46,341 nucleotides of DNA from Deltaproteobacteria bacterium (GTDB taxonomy: Bacteria; Lernaellota; Lernaellaia; JACKCT01). How positions within the stretch are numbered: the stretch's first letter is position 1; the number at the start of each line of letters is the position of its first letter. A model generated the notes under the pieces. It ran no database searches. It saw nothing but the letters and a program-made list of their open reading frames with translations, and had not been told where the DNA came from. This document shows, piece by piece, positions 1 to 7,838 of the stretch. Location of the stretch: assembly GCA_020845895.1 (NCBI GenBank), contig JADLEX010000013.1:1-46341 (forward strand). The letters run 5' to 3'. The translations under genes and the position numbers were made by a program.

Positions 1-34
1 CCGGCAGGCGGCGTTCGCCCACGGGAGGTGTTCT

Positions 35-310
35 TTGCCGAGACCGAGCAAGTTTACCGATGTGCGGAAGTACGAGATCGCGATGGAGCTGATTTCCGGC
101 AAGTCCTCGCCTGGGGGAGGTTTGCCGAAAGTGGGAGATCAGCTCGACTTACGCCTGCACGTTGAAGAACCGGGCGTTGGAGGTGATGCGTCAGGGGATC
201 AGCCGTCCGCCGGGAAAACCGTCTGTCGAACTGGAGTCTTTGCGTAAGCGCGTGGCGGACCTGGAGCAGCTCACCGGGGATCAGGCGCTGGTGATCCGTG
301 CCTTTAAAGA
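35..310 (+). pseudogene. IS3-type transposase OrfA remnant, frameshifted
   Basis: A TTG start with a GGGAGG ribosome site about 7 nt upstream opens a small helix-turn-helix protein (MPRPSKFTDVRKYEIAMELI...). Near position 106-115 the frame breaks. In the next frame the text continues as EVCRKWEISSTYACTLKNRA and then a Leu-rich stretch ending about RAFKE. Removing a single C in that stretch restores one continuous product of roughly 90 residues, the usual length of IS3-group OrfA, with an N-terminal HTH followed by a C-terminal leucine-zipper-like helix. No orfB follows: from about 310 the DNA belongs to a lipoprotein gene on the other strand. Seen: the frameshift and the HTH-like text. Known: OrfA architecture. 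Inferred: a dead, truncated insertion element. The other end lies outside the window or has been lost. Confidence 0.6.
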
Positions 311-484
311 ATCGCCCCCGTCGTCGTCGGTCAGTGTGTCGGATTGGGCGTCGTCATCGGATGCGACCACGTCATCCTCTCCCCCTCCGGAATGGTCGGA
401 GGAGGCCGAGTCGCCGGCGTCGCACCCTCCGGCAAAAAGAGCGCTAACCAGAATTGCGACGATGGCGAACCGAAATGCGGTCAT
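305..484 (-). pseudogene. Truncated acidic-linker lipoprotein (5' end only)
   Basis: The reverse strand encodes MTAFRFAIVAILVSALFAGGC, a typical lipoprotein signal peptide with lipobox FAGGC (Cys21). It is followed by a Ser/Asp-rich linker (SDHSGGGEDDVVASDDD and on to TDDDGGDS). A GTGGAG ribosome site sits about 7 nt before the ATG at 484. After the linker the frame runs into the OrfA remnant (LKARITSA, stop at 281-283), which is not lipoprotein-like. The gene therefore keeps only its signal peptide and linker, and its globular domain is missing. The same signal plus linker design recurs six more times in the window. I infer disruption by the insertion element; the original function cannot be told. 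Confidence 0.6.
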
Positions 485-602
485 GGGTACTCCACGCGGT
501 GAGGAACGAGCGGAAAAATTGTCAGTCTTTCACGACCTGGATGGCAATCGAGGCGCGCCGATCTAAAGTGACAACCGTGATTTTGCCCGGAATGAGACAG
601 GG

Positions 603-1523
603 ATGAAACCCGGACGCGCCAGCCGGACTGCGCAGTTCGCGGCGGGGTTTCGCGCGCTCGAGACCGCGCGACGCCCGGCGCGCGATCGTCTCGTCGAAGA
701 TCCGTTCGCCGTGCACTTTCTGCCCGCGTCGATGCGTGCGCTCGTCCGCGTGTCGGCGTTGCCCGCGCTCGGCGGACTGGTGCGCGCGAACGTCGAGCGC
801 AACTGGCCGGGCGCGATGACCTCGGGTGTCGCACGCACGCGCCTGATCGACGATTGGGTGCGCGACGCGGTACGCGACGGCATCGACCTGATCGTGATTC
901 TGGGCACAGGGTTCGACAGCCGTGCGTACCGATTGCCCGAACTCGCGACCATGCGCGTTGTGGAGATCGACCACCCCGACACGCAGGCACTCAAGCGAGC
1001 GGGCATCGCGCGGCTTGTCGGCACGCCACCGGCAAATGTCGCGTACCTTGCCGCCGACCTGTCGAGCGCCGATCTTCGCGATGTGCTGCGTGCATCGAAT
1101 CTGAATCTGTCGCGCCGGGCCTTCGTGATCTGGGAAGGCGTCACGCACTACCTGCCCGCAATGTCCGTGGAGCGCACGCTGCGCGAGATCGCGACGACCT
1201 GCGCTCCGGGCAGCCGACTCGTCTTCACGTACATTCATCGGGGGCTGATCGACGGGACGATCGCGTTCGATGGCGCGAATCTTTCCCGCGACCGCGTGTC
1301 CGGCGAGGGCGAACCGTGGATCTTCGGCTTCGACCCCGCGTCGCTCGCGACCGACCTCGCCGCGTACGGCCTGACGCTCTGCGAAGACCACGGCGCGGAC
1401 AACTACCGCGCGCGCTATTGGGGCGAGGCGGGTCGGCGGATGAGGGGATTTTCGTTTTACCGCGCGGCGTTGGCGGAGGTGCCGCGCGAACGCCTGACGA
1501 GCCCGCCCGGCAGGCCTGCCTGA
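603..1523 (+). CDS. Class I SAM-dependent methyltransferase, LCMT/TIGR00027 type
   Basis: A 306-residue protein of the leucine carboxyl methyltransferase-like family (PF04072), which transfers a methyl group from S-adenosylmethionine to an unknown acceptor. The N-terminus has the family signature SRTAQFAAGFRALET followed by DPFAVHFLP. The SAM-binding motif is VILGTGFDSRAYRLP (about residues 98-112), followed by the acidic motif VVEIDHPDTQ. A later WEGVTHYLP segment is also typical of the family. Length fits the usual 270-310. The start has only a weak AGGG immediately upstream, so it is the least certain part. The gene stands alone on the plus strand. The true substrate is unknown; many bacteria carry several such genes, often near secondary or cell-wall metabolism. 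Confidence 0.85.
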   Translation: MKPGRASRTAQFAAGFRALETARRPARDRLVEDPFAVHFLPASMRALVRVSALPALGGLVRANVERNWPGAMTSGVARTRLIDDWVRDAVRDGIDLIVILGTGFDSRAYRLPELATMRVVEIDHPDTQALKRAGIARLVGTPPANVAYLAADLSSADLRDVLRASNLNLSRRAFVIWEGVTHYLPAMSVERTLREIATTCAPGSRLVFTYIHRGLIDGTIAFDGANLSRDRVSGEGEPWIFGFDPASLATDLAAYGLTLCEDHGADNYRARYWGEAGRRMRGFSFYRAALAEVPRERLTSPPGRPA

Positions 1524-1565
1524 CTGGACATTTGTGGGGACATTTTCGCGGACACCGATTAATGG

Positions 1566-1594
1566 TATTCGCCTTTAACTAATTGATATATAAG
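1566..1594 (+). promoter_or_regulatory. AT-rich candidate promoter of the Fic gene
   Basis: Between 1556 and 1600 base composition drops sharply against the GC-rich background. The stretch contains TTAACTAATTGATATATAAG, with a -10-like TATAAG at 1589-1594 about 30 nt before the Fic start codon. A convincing -35 box at the right spacing is not evident. I infer a promoter from composition and position only. Confidence 0.3.
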
Positions 1595-1624
1595 AGTTCT
1601 GAGTAGACACTTGAGAGGACTTCG

Positions 1625-2788
1625 ATGCGGGAATACGAACGGACACACCCTTGGCTGAAGTTCGCCGTCTCCCTCGCCGAGGCGCCACCGGCTTTTTGGT
1701 TCGCGCTCGGAGAATGCCAGTCGAAGTGCGAGCACATCGCTGGTGTTCCGCTCCGGCCTGCCACGCGTCGGCGGCTACACCAGATCTATCTTGCCAAAGG
1801 CAGTCTGGCATCCGCGGCCATCGAAGGGAACACGCTCACCGAGGAGGAGGTCCTGGGCAGCCTCGAAGGCCGTTCGCCGCAGAACGTGCCGACCTACATG
1901 GAGCGCGAGGTCCGCAATATCATTGACGCGGCGAACGAGATGATCCGTCGGCTTGAGACGCGCGAGAAACTCGACGTGACGCCGCAACGAATCTGCGAAC
2001 TCAATCGGTTGGTGCTGAGCGAGCTCGACCCGGGCGAAGGGATTCGAGGCGGCGAACTCCGCACGTGGCCGGTTCATATCGGTGGAGTCTATCGGGGCGC
2101 ACCACATGCCGACTGCGAGTTTCTCGTGCGGAGAATGTGCGAGTTTTTGAATGACGAGCGGACCTTCGATCCCACCCCGGGCATGGAGATTGCCTTTGCG
2201 ATCCTCAAGGCCGTCATTTCCCACGTGTACCTGGTTTGGATTCACCCCTTCGGTGACGGAAACGGGCGCACGGCTCGACTGCTGGAACTGCAAATTCTTG
2301 TCGGTTCCGGCGTGCCCGCCCCGGCCGCGCATCTGCTGAGCAATCACTACAACCAGACGCGGCCCGAGTACTACCGCCAACTCGATCGCGCGAGCAAAAA
2401 CGGCGGCGACCTCATGCCCTTCATCGAGTACTCGGTCGAAGGAATGCGTCGCGGGTTGCGCGCGCAGCTCGCCGAAATCCGAGAGCAGCAATGGGATGTC
2501 GCGTGGCGGAGCTTCGTGCACGAGGAGTTTCGTGACAGGAACAGCAAGAGCGACGCTCGCAGACGCCGACTCGTACTTGATCTGTCTGGTCAGGATCGCG
2601 TCGTCCCGACGAGCGAAGTTCCGCTCATTTCCGCCCGAGTTGCGGCGGAGTACGCGAAGACAAGCGGAAAGACACTGTCCCGCGATCTCAACGCGCTGGA
2701 GAAAATGGGATTGATCGAAAAGACGCGTCTGGGCGTGCGCGCGCGTAAGGAAACGATCCTCGCGTTTCTGCCGTTCCGCGCGCCGTAA
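1625..2788 (+). CDS. Fic family protein (AMP-transferase type) with N-terminal inhibitory helix
   Basis: A 387-residue Fic protein. Fic enzymes usually transfer AMP from ATP to a hydroxyl side chain of a target protein. The core motif HPFGDGNGRTAR (residues 207-218) is complete, including the catalytic His207 and the phosphate-binding GNGR. Upstream, SAAIEGN (63-69) matches the inhibitory motif [ST]xxxE[GN], placing it in the self-inhibited class II, where Glu67 would block productive ATP binding. The N-terminal Fic_N-like region precedes this, and the C-terminus (about 305-387) looks like a winged-helix domain ending in a helix near EKMGLIEKTRLG. This is the common solitary Fic/DUF4172-type layout, so no separate antitoxin is expected and none is present. 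A GAGAGGA ribosome site lies 5 nt before the ATG. The AT-rich upstream patch suggests acquisition by transfer. Confidence 0.93.
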   Translation: MREYERTHPWLKFAVSLAEAPPAFWFALGECQSKCEHIAGVPLRPATRRRLHQIYLAKGSLASAAIEGNTLTEEEVLGSLEGRSPQNVPTYMEREVRNIIDAANEMIRRLETREKLDVTPQRICELNRLVLSELDPGEGIRGGELRTWPVHIGGVYRGAPHADCEFLVRRMCEFLNDERTFDPTPGMEIAFAILKAVISHVYLVWIHPFGDGNGRTARLLELQILVGSGVPAPAAHLLSNHYNQTRPEYYRQLDRASKNGGDLMPFIEYSVEGMRRGLRAQLAEIREQQWDVAWRSFVHEEFRDRNSKSDARRRRLVLDLSGQDRVVPTSEVPLISARVAAEYAKTSGKTLSRDLNALEKMGLIEKTRLGVRARKETILAFLPFRAP

Positions 2789-2804
2789 TCGGTCGCGGCG
2801 CGCG

Positions 2805-4481
2805 TTACTCCTCGATCGGCGTCCGGAAACGCACGCGAAACTCGTCGAATGCGCGCCGCTCCAGTTCCTCGCGGAAATCGGGGTGGGCGACGCTGATGAT
2901 CGCGCGGATGAAATCGGCCTGCGACAGCGCGTTGATCCGCACCACGCCCTGCTCGGTGGCGAGGAAGAACCGCGCGCCCTCGCGCGTGCCCATCAGGTCG
3001 GGCCCGGTCAGGCTCACCGGCGTGCCCTCGGGCAGGAACGGAAACACCGACGAATAGCGCTTGCCGTCGAGGCCGGTGTGCGTGGACTTCATGCACAGGT
3101 ACGCGACGCCTCCGCGCCCGAGGCCGCGGTTGATCGCCGCCGCGCCGCCGATGCCCGAGTAGTGGTTATGCCCGCGCCCGCCGCTGTTGACGTGCCCCTG
3201 AAAGTCGATGCCCAGGATATTGTTGATGCCCATGCCGCGATAGAAGCCCTCGGGGATCACCACGCGCGACGCCGGCGCGAGGATGAGGTCGGGGTTCTTG
3301 TGCATCTTTTCGTAAAAATCGGTGCCCGCCTCGCCCAGCGTGAACGTGCAGACGATCTTTCCCGGCAGATCCGTGCGCGTTCCGTTTCGCTCGATGAAGT
3401 GCGAGCCGTCCAGCTTGCCGGCTTCGTAGAGCCGCAGCGTGAAAGGTTCGAGCATTTCGGTGTACACACGCCCACGCCAGCTCGAATCGATGAGCCCTTT
3501 GATTGCCAGCACACCCGTGCCGCCGATGCCGACCTGCAGCGCGCGCCCGGCGGTGAAGTCGAGGTTCGCCTCGATGTGATCGACGACCAGCTTCGCGATG
3601 GCGACTTCGGTCTCGGCCGGGTGATCGAACGCGCCGGCGGGCAGCGCGGGAATCGCGGCCTCGTCCTCGACGACAAAGAGCCGTCCCTGCTTCGCCGCGT
3701 CCTGAAACGCGTCGATCGGCAGCGTGTTCGGCGCGTCGCCGTAGCCGAACGTGAACGGATACCGGTCGTTGACGTAGAGCAGAATCTTCGTCGCCTCGTC
3801 GACGAGGCCCGCCGCGAGCGCGTCCGCCGTCGCGCCGTTCGCCACGCCGTGGCTCATGACGCCGGTCTCGTCGGGCGGCGTCATGACGAGCACGACCAGA
3901 TTCACCTTCATCCGGCCGTCCGGCTCGCGCATCACCGAGTCCACCGCGTCGGGAAAATGCACCGACTGCATGTCCACGATGCCCATGCGCGAGGGATTGC
4001 GTCCCACGAAATCGGGCGCCATCACGTTCGTGATCGCATTCGACGGAATCATCATGTTCGACGCCTGGCCGAGAAACGCCGACACGAAAACGACGCGCCG
4101 CTCGCGCAACTCCTGAAAGTGCTCGATCAGGCGGCTGAGCCCATCCACCTTTTTGGTCGCGGCGTTGGCGAGGCGCGCGAGGTTGCCGAAGATGGACGTC
4201 GACGAAAAGCCATTTTCGACCAGCCCATCGAGCAATCCCTCGGCCTTGAGTGCATCGCCGACACACAGCCGGTGCGCCGCCATGAACAGGCCCTGCCGAA
4301 TCGAAATGTCGGTCAGATCTTCCGCCTGGATGTGGTCCCAAAGGGTGGAATAAAACGTGTGCGGCTCGGACGTGGCGAATCCCGACGCGATGCGCGTGCC
4401 GCTCGTGACGCACGCGTCCAGCGCCTGCTGGTTGGAGACGAGCCGGCGTTCGAACCATTTGGGGTAGTGGGCATGAAGCAT
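2805..4481 (-). CDS. Acetyl-CoA hydrolase/transferase family protein
   Basis: A 558-residue CoA-transferase of the acetyl-CoA hydrolase/4-hydroxybutyrate CoA-transferase group (PF02550 plus PF13336). It is expected to exchange or hydrolyse CoA thioesters such as acetyl-, succinyl- or butyryl-CoA in the cytoplasm. Visible family features are the glycine-rich LQVGIGGTGVLAIKGL segment, the VYTEMLEP motif carrying the Glu that forms the CoA-thioester adduct, and the C-terminal PEGTPVSLTGPDLMG and RGGVAYLCMKSTHT segments. I chose the ATG that begins MLHAHYPKWFERR because homology begins there. An upstream in-frame ATG at 4532 would add 17 basic, low-complexity residues and has no ribosome site. 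Substrate specificity cannot be read from the sequence. The protein is somewhat longer than the usual 430-500 residues. Confidence 0.88.
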   Translation of the reverse strand: MLHAHYPKWFERRLVSNQQALDACVTSGTRIASGFATSEPHTFYSTLWDHIQAEDLTDISIRQGLFMAAHRLCVGDALKAEGLLDGLVENGFSSTSIFGNLARLANAATKKVDGLSRLIEHFQELRERRVVFVSAFLGQASNMMIPSNAITNVMAPDFVGRNPSRMGIVDMQSVHFPDAVDSVMREPDGRMKVNLVVLVMTPPDETGVMSHGVANGATADALAAGLVDEATKILLYVNDRYPFTFGYGDAPNTLPIDAFQDAAKQGRLFVVEDEAAIPALPAGAFDHPAETEVAIAKLVVDHIEANLDFTAGRALQVGIGGTGVLAIKGLIDSSWRGRVYTEMLEPFTLRLYEAGKLDGSHFIERNGTRTDLPGKIVCTFTLGEAGTDFYEKMHKNPDLILAPASRVVIPEGFYRGMGINNILGIDFQGHVNSGGRGHNHYSGIGGAAAINRGLGRGGVAYLCMKSTHTGLDGKRYSSVFPFLPEGTPVSLTGPDLMGTREGARFFLATEQGVVRINALSQADFIRAIISVAHPDFREELERRAFDEFRVRFRTPIEE

Positions 4482-4630
4482 GGGATTTCCCGCGAGGTGA
4501 GGACTTTTCGGGGCGCGTCGCGCCGGGGCCATTCAATCCAAGCCGCGCCGAATGTCAATGCGATGTCGGGAGCGCGTTTGCAGGGTTCCACAGCCGCCGT
4601 AAGGGGTGGCTTCATTCGCCGTTCCGTCGT

Positions 4631-5248
4631 TTACGGCGCGGCCATCTCCAACAGCGCCTGACGTAAGACCTGAAAACTCCGTGACCGATTTCGCTCCGGG
4701 ACCATGTTTTCGGCGATGTCTCTCGCGGCCTCGATCTTTCGTAACCCGCTCTCGTGATATCCCACCTTCTGAAGGACGGACTCGAACGCTTCCCACGTTC
4801 CCCCGGTCACCGCGTCGGGATCGCGGTATTTCGCCGCGGCGGGAATCGACTTCGGGACTCGAGGGAAAGCCGCGCGCACGGCTTCCCAGTCTCCGAAGTA
4901 CCATGCCTCAAGTTCCTCGATCGCCAGCCGATTGACAACGGTGTATCGCCCCTTTCGAGGATTCGATCGCGTCGGGAGCTTCGCGTCCGAAGCCATTTTC
5001 TCCAGTCGCGTCTTCAGGTCGCGGCAGTCACCGCTATCGCGGTCAACGAGCACGACGATGCGCCACGTATTGGGAATCCATTTGGCATAGCCGCGCAGTC
5101 GGTTGGGCAGACGGGCGAGGAGATCCGCCTTGCCCGAGAATGGATGAACATCGAACGACCGGTTGCCGATGACCTTCGGAAGAAGCAGTCGCAGCGCCGC
5201 TTCCATTGACAGTTCCTCGACGAGAAACTCGATGTGTTCAACACTCAT
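4631..5248 (-). CDS. DUF4276 family protein, TOPRIM-like
   Basis: A 205-residue protein recognised as DUF4276 from its beginning ([19 protein letters not shown]) and central hydrophobic strand with [10 protein letters not shown]. The pattern of an early Glu (E11/E12) in a strand-turn-helix followed by a DxD (D69, D71) at the end of a hydrophobic strand is that of TOPRIM folds, which bind metal and cut or join nucleic acid. Its ATG at 5248 overlaps the TGA of the upstream ATPase as ATGA, so the two are translationally coupled. A much longer open frame runs upstream to 5911 but is only the shadow of the ATPase gene. Known: DUF4276 genes are often found beside such ATPases. Inferred: effector nuclease partner of the ATPase. 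Function is unproven. Confidence 0.8.
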   Translation of the reverse strand: MSVEHIEFLVEELSMEAALRLLLPKVIGNRSFDVHPFSGKADLLARLPNRLRGYAKWIPNTWRIVVLVDRDSGDCRDLKTRLEKMASDAKLPTRSNPRKGRYTVVNRLAIEELEAWYFGDWEAVRAAFPRVPKSIPAAAKYRDPDAVTGGTWEAFESVLQKVGYHESGLRKIEAARDIAENMVPERNRSRSFQVLRQALLEMAAP

Positions 5249-6498
5249 CTCGCTTTCCGAGATACGGCGGGGGCGCCGGCGCGGACGAGGGGATCGCCTA
5301 CTCCGAATTGCCCTTCCAGCCAGAGCTGCCCCAATGACGCGCCCTCCGAAACGAACTCCGGAACGCCGGGGATATCCGATGCCCGCAATGCCTGCGTGTA
5401 TCCCTTTTCGTCTCGATAAAGGACCCGCACCTCGTTCGGTCGAAGACCGTTCAGAAAAAACGGCGAGTGTGTCGTGGCGAGCAGTTGAGAACCTGCCGAG
5501 GCGGCGCGGCATTCTTCGGCGAGCTCGGGGAGAAGTCGCGGATGCAGAAAGTTTTCGGGCTCCTCGATGCCGATGAATTGCGGCGGATCGGGGTCGTGAA
5601 GAACCGTCAAATAAGCGAGCAGTTTCAGCGTCCCGTCGGACGCGAAACGGGACAGCACCGGCCGCTTGAAGGGCGCGTCCTTGATTTGAAGCAGGAGACG
5701 GCCGTCGGGCATCGACTCTGCCAGCACTTTTTCCAGACGTGGAACACGCCGGCTCAGCGTGGCGAAAATCTCTTTCAGATGCTTCGGGTGTTGCTCCGCG
5801 AGGTACTGGACGACGTTGGCGAGATTGTCTCCCGTCTTGCTGAGTCTCTCCTGCGGACCGGCTTCGGGTTGGCCGCGTGTGTCGTCGATCGACAGATACG
5901 AGACGTACCAATCCGTGATGAACTCACGCAGAGCGGCGACGCGCGGGTGCTCGGCAAGCTGCCCGAGCGTGCTGACGGCGATCATGTCACGAGATCGCAG
6001 CGGAACTTTGATGCGTTGGTCATCTTCGTCCGGCAGCTTTGCGCTGACCACTTCACCGCGACCATCCTTGTAGTCGAGAAAGCGAAAGGGCTTGCCGTAT
6101 TTCCCGCGCTTCCACTGGAGCCACTCTTCGACGACGCGGGGACCCTTCGAATCTTCGTCGATCGCGAGGTGGTACGTGATAATGGGTTGGCCATGGCGCT
6201 CCCGATACTGGAGTTCGATGACCACAGGCCCATTCTGCCCGCGGGTACGAAGCTCCCGGGCCCGCCCGCGACGATCCCACGCGTGCCTGAGGCCGTACTG
6301 GAAGCATTCGGACAGGAAATTGAACACGTCGAAAATCGTCGACTTGCCGCTCCCGTTGGGCCCGAGGAGCACCGTCATCGGCGTGATTTCGCGGAGCTCG
6401 ACACTTCGGAGCGCCCGGTAATTCCTGACGCTGAAGGATTCGATGCGGGCAGGATTCGGCGTTCTGGCCGCGGATTTCGCCTTGGGTTTCCTCTCCAT
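5245..6498 (-). CDS. AAA_21/OLD-like ATPase
   Basis: A 417-residue ATPase of the SMC/RecF/OLD type (AAA_21, PF13304). The Walker A motif GPNGSGKST spans residues 46-54. An ABC-signature-like [11 protein letters not shown] lies at 288-298, Walker B with catalytic acidic residues is [13 protein letters not shown] (308-320), and a switch motif ATTHSP (341-346) carries His344. The N-terminus has the typical [15 protein letters not shown] entry strand. There is no TOPRIM domain in this chain; the partner DUF4276 gene may supply it. An AAGGAG ribosome site lies 7 nt before the ATG. ATPases of this class power OLD, Gabija, PARIS and retron-associated systems as well as uncharacterised pairs. I infer a two-gene nucleic-acid-sensing or defence module. 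Confidence 0.88.
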   Translation of the reverse strand: MERKPKAKSAARTPNPARIESFSVRNYRALRSVELREITPMTVLLGPNGSGKSTIFDVFNFLSECFQYGLRHAWDRRGRARELRTRGQNGPVVIELQYRERHGQPIITYHLAIDEDSKGPRVVEEWLQWKRGKYGKPFRFLDYKDGRGEVVSAKLPDEDDQRIKVPLRSRDMIAVSTLGQLAEHPRVAALREFITDWYVSYLSIDDTRGQPEAGPQERLSKTGDNLANVVQYLAEQHPKHLKEIFATLSRRVPRLEKVLAESMPDGRLLLQIKDAPFKRPVLSRFASDGTLKLLAYLTVLHDPDPPQFIGIEEPENFLHPRLLPELAEECRAASAGSQLLATTHSPFFLNGLRPNEVRVLYRDEKGYTQALRASDIPGVPEFVSEGASLGQLWLEGQFGVGDPLVRAGAPAVSRKAR

Positions 6499-6773
6499 GA
6501 ACTCGCTCCTTCCGATCCGGAATCTCGCGCGCGGGCCCGAGCTTCCTGGATATCGATCGAACTTTGGTCCGGGTTATTGCGCAGCCGGGCCGAGAAACCC
6601 TGACGTATTGTTCACGAGGTTCGAATCGGGAACACGAGAAATCTACGGCGACGGACCACCACGCACAAGCCCCGAACCCAGCCTCGCCGCGATCACGTCG
6701 TCTTTTCGCTGGCCCGCGGGGAGTATTCGCGATATATCGAACCGGTGAGAGGGCACGCAGGGGGAAACGCATC
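6499..6773. other. Divergent intergenic region with weak dyad
   Basis: This 275-nt stretch separates the ATPase gene (leftward) from the DUF2804 gene (rightward) and must hold both promoters. A small dyad, TGTTC (6609-6613) and GAACA (6630-6634), spaced by 16 nt, could be an operator, but five-base arms are weak evidence. I see no convincing gene, RNA or terminator here. Confidence 0.3.
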
Positions 6774-7805
6774 ATGACGCAGCACGAAATCACCGCGCCC
6801 GGCCCGCTGCTGGGTCCGGACGGTCGCCTGCGCGAGGCGGGATACGCGCGGCGGGCACTGCTCGATTACAACCCGGACCATCTGCGCGTGCTGCCGGGCC
6901 GAGCGCTGACGCGGCTGCGTCTGAAGGAGTGGGACTATTACGGCGTCACGACCGACGATTTCTTTTTTTCGGCGGCGGTGTCGCACGCCGGCTACGCGGG
7001 TGTGATCTTCGCGTACCTGATCGACTTTCGCGAGGGTGTGCAATACGAGGACACGCTGGTGACGCCGCTGGGCGCGGGGTGCGCGCTTCCGCGAACGGCG
7101 CGCGCGGGCGATGTGGTGTTTTCGCGCGGCGGCGTGAAGATGGAATTCGCCCGCGAACCGAATCGCCGCACCCTGCGCGTCGGGTGGCCGTCGTTCGCCA
7201 AGGGGCGTGGCCTCGCCGCCGAGTGGTCGATCGATTGCGCCGACGACGACGATTCCATCGTGATGGCGACGCCGATCGCGCCGCGGCACTTCTATTACAA
7301 CGAGAAGATCCCCGCGATGCCAGCGCGCGGTTACGCGGTGCTCGGCGGGCGGCGCTACGCGTCGGACGCCGGCCTCGCCACGCTCGATTGGGGCCGGGGC
7401 GCGTGGCCGTATCGCACCTATTGGAACTGGGCGAGTGCGTCGGGGCGGCTCGGCGACGGACGGCGGTTCGGCCTCAACCTCGGGGAGGGATTCGGCGATC
7501 TCTCGAAGGCGACCGAGAACTGCTTCTTTCTCGACGGGCGCATGACGAAGCTCGCATCCGTGCCCTTCGACTACACATCAGGCGATTTCATGAAGCCGTG
7601 GCGATTTCGCGACGACGCCGGACGGTTCGAACTCACGATGACGCCGATCTTCGACCGCGTGACGATCACGAACCTCGTGATACTCTCCTCCGGCGTGCAT
7701 CAGGTCTTTGGGCGATACGAGGGGTTCGTCGTCACGGACGCCGGCGAGCGCGTCGCGATCCGAGACGTGATCGGCTGGGCCGAGGAGCACCACGCCCGAT
7801 GGTGA
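6774..7805 (+). CDS. DUF2804 domain-containing protein
   Basis: A 343-residue protein matching the DUF2804 family, whose function is unknown. Recognisable text includes the opening GPLLGPDGRLREAGYARRAL, the RLKEWDYYGVTTDDFFFSAAVSH segment, FYYNEKIPAMPARG, LDWGRGAWPYRTYWNWASASG and the Asn-rich GLNLGEGFGD near two thirds of the length. The fold is probably a beta-rich carotenoid-synthase-like lipocalin barrel. The start at 6774 was chosen over longer frames because a GGGGGAAA ribosome site lies 8 nt upstream and family similarity begins right after it. No signal peptide is visible, so it is likely cytoplasmic. It is followed after 33 nt by a membrane-protein gene on the same strand. Known members are full length at 330-360 residues. 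Confidence 0.82.
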   Translation: MTQHEITAPGPLLGPDGRLREAGYARRALLDYNPDHLRVLPGRALTRLRLKEWDYYGVTTDDFFFSAAVSHAGYAGVIFAYLIDFREGVQYEDTLVTPLGAGCALPRTARAGDVVFSRGGVKMEFAREPNRRTLRVGWPSFAKGRGLAAEWSIDCADDDDSIVMATPIAPRHFYYNEKIPAMPARGYAVLGGRRYASDAGLATLDWGRGAWPYRTYWNWASASGRLGDGRRFGLNLGEGFGDLSKATENCFFLDGRMTKLASVPFDYTSGDFMKPWRFRDDAGRFELTMTPIFDRVTITNLVILSSGVHQVFGRYEGFVVTDAGERVAIRDVIGWAEEHHARW

Positions 7806-7838
7806 CCCGATGCGCGATCGTGATGGGCGCGTGAGGGC

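Noticed and set aside
1511-1522. 12-bp palindrome GGCAGGCCTGCC at the methyltransferase end
   Set aside because: No loop and inside coding DNA, overlapping the stop region; too short to call a terminator.
4532-4532. Upstream ATG for the acetyl-CoA hydrolase
   Set aside because: It adds only a basic low-complexity leader and has no ribosome site; ATG 4481 fits the family better.
2883-4661. 592-residue open frame opposite the acetyl-CoA hydrolase gene
   Set aside because: Composition is Arg/His-rich with no family features. It mirrors a recognised gene and arises from GC-rich third positions.
6609-6634. tRNA T-arm-like word GGTTCGAATCGGG
   Set aside because: No acceptor stem, anticodon arm or cloverleaf can be built around it.
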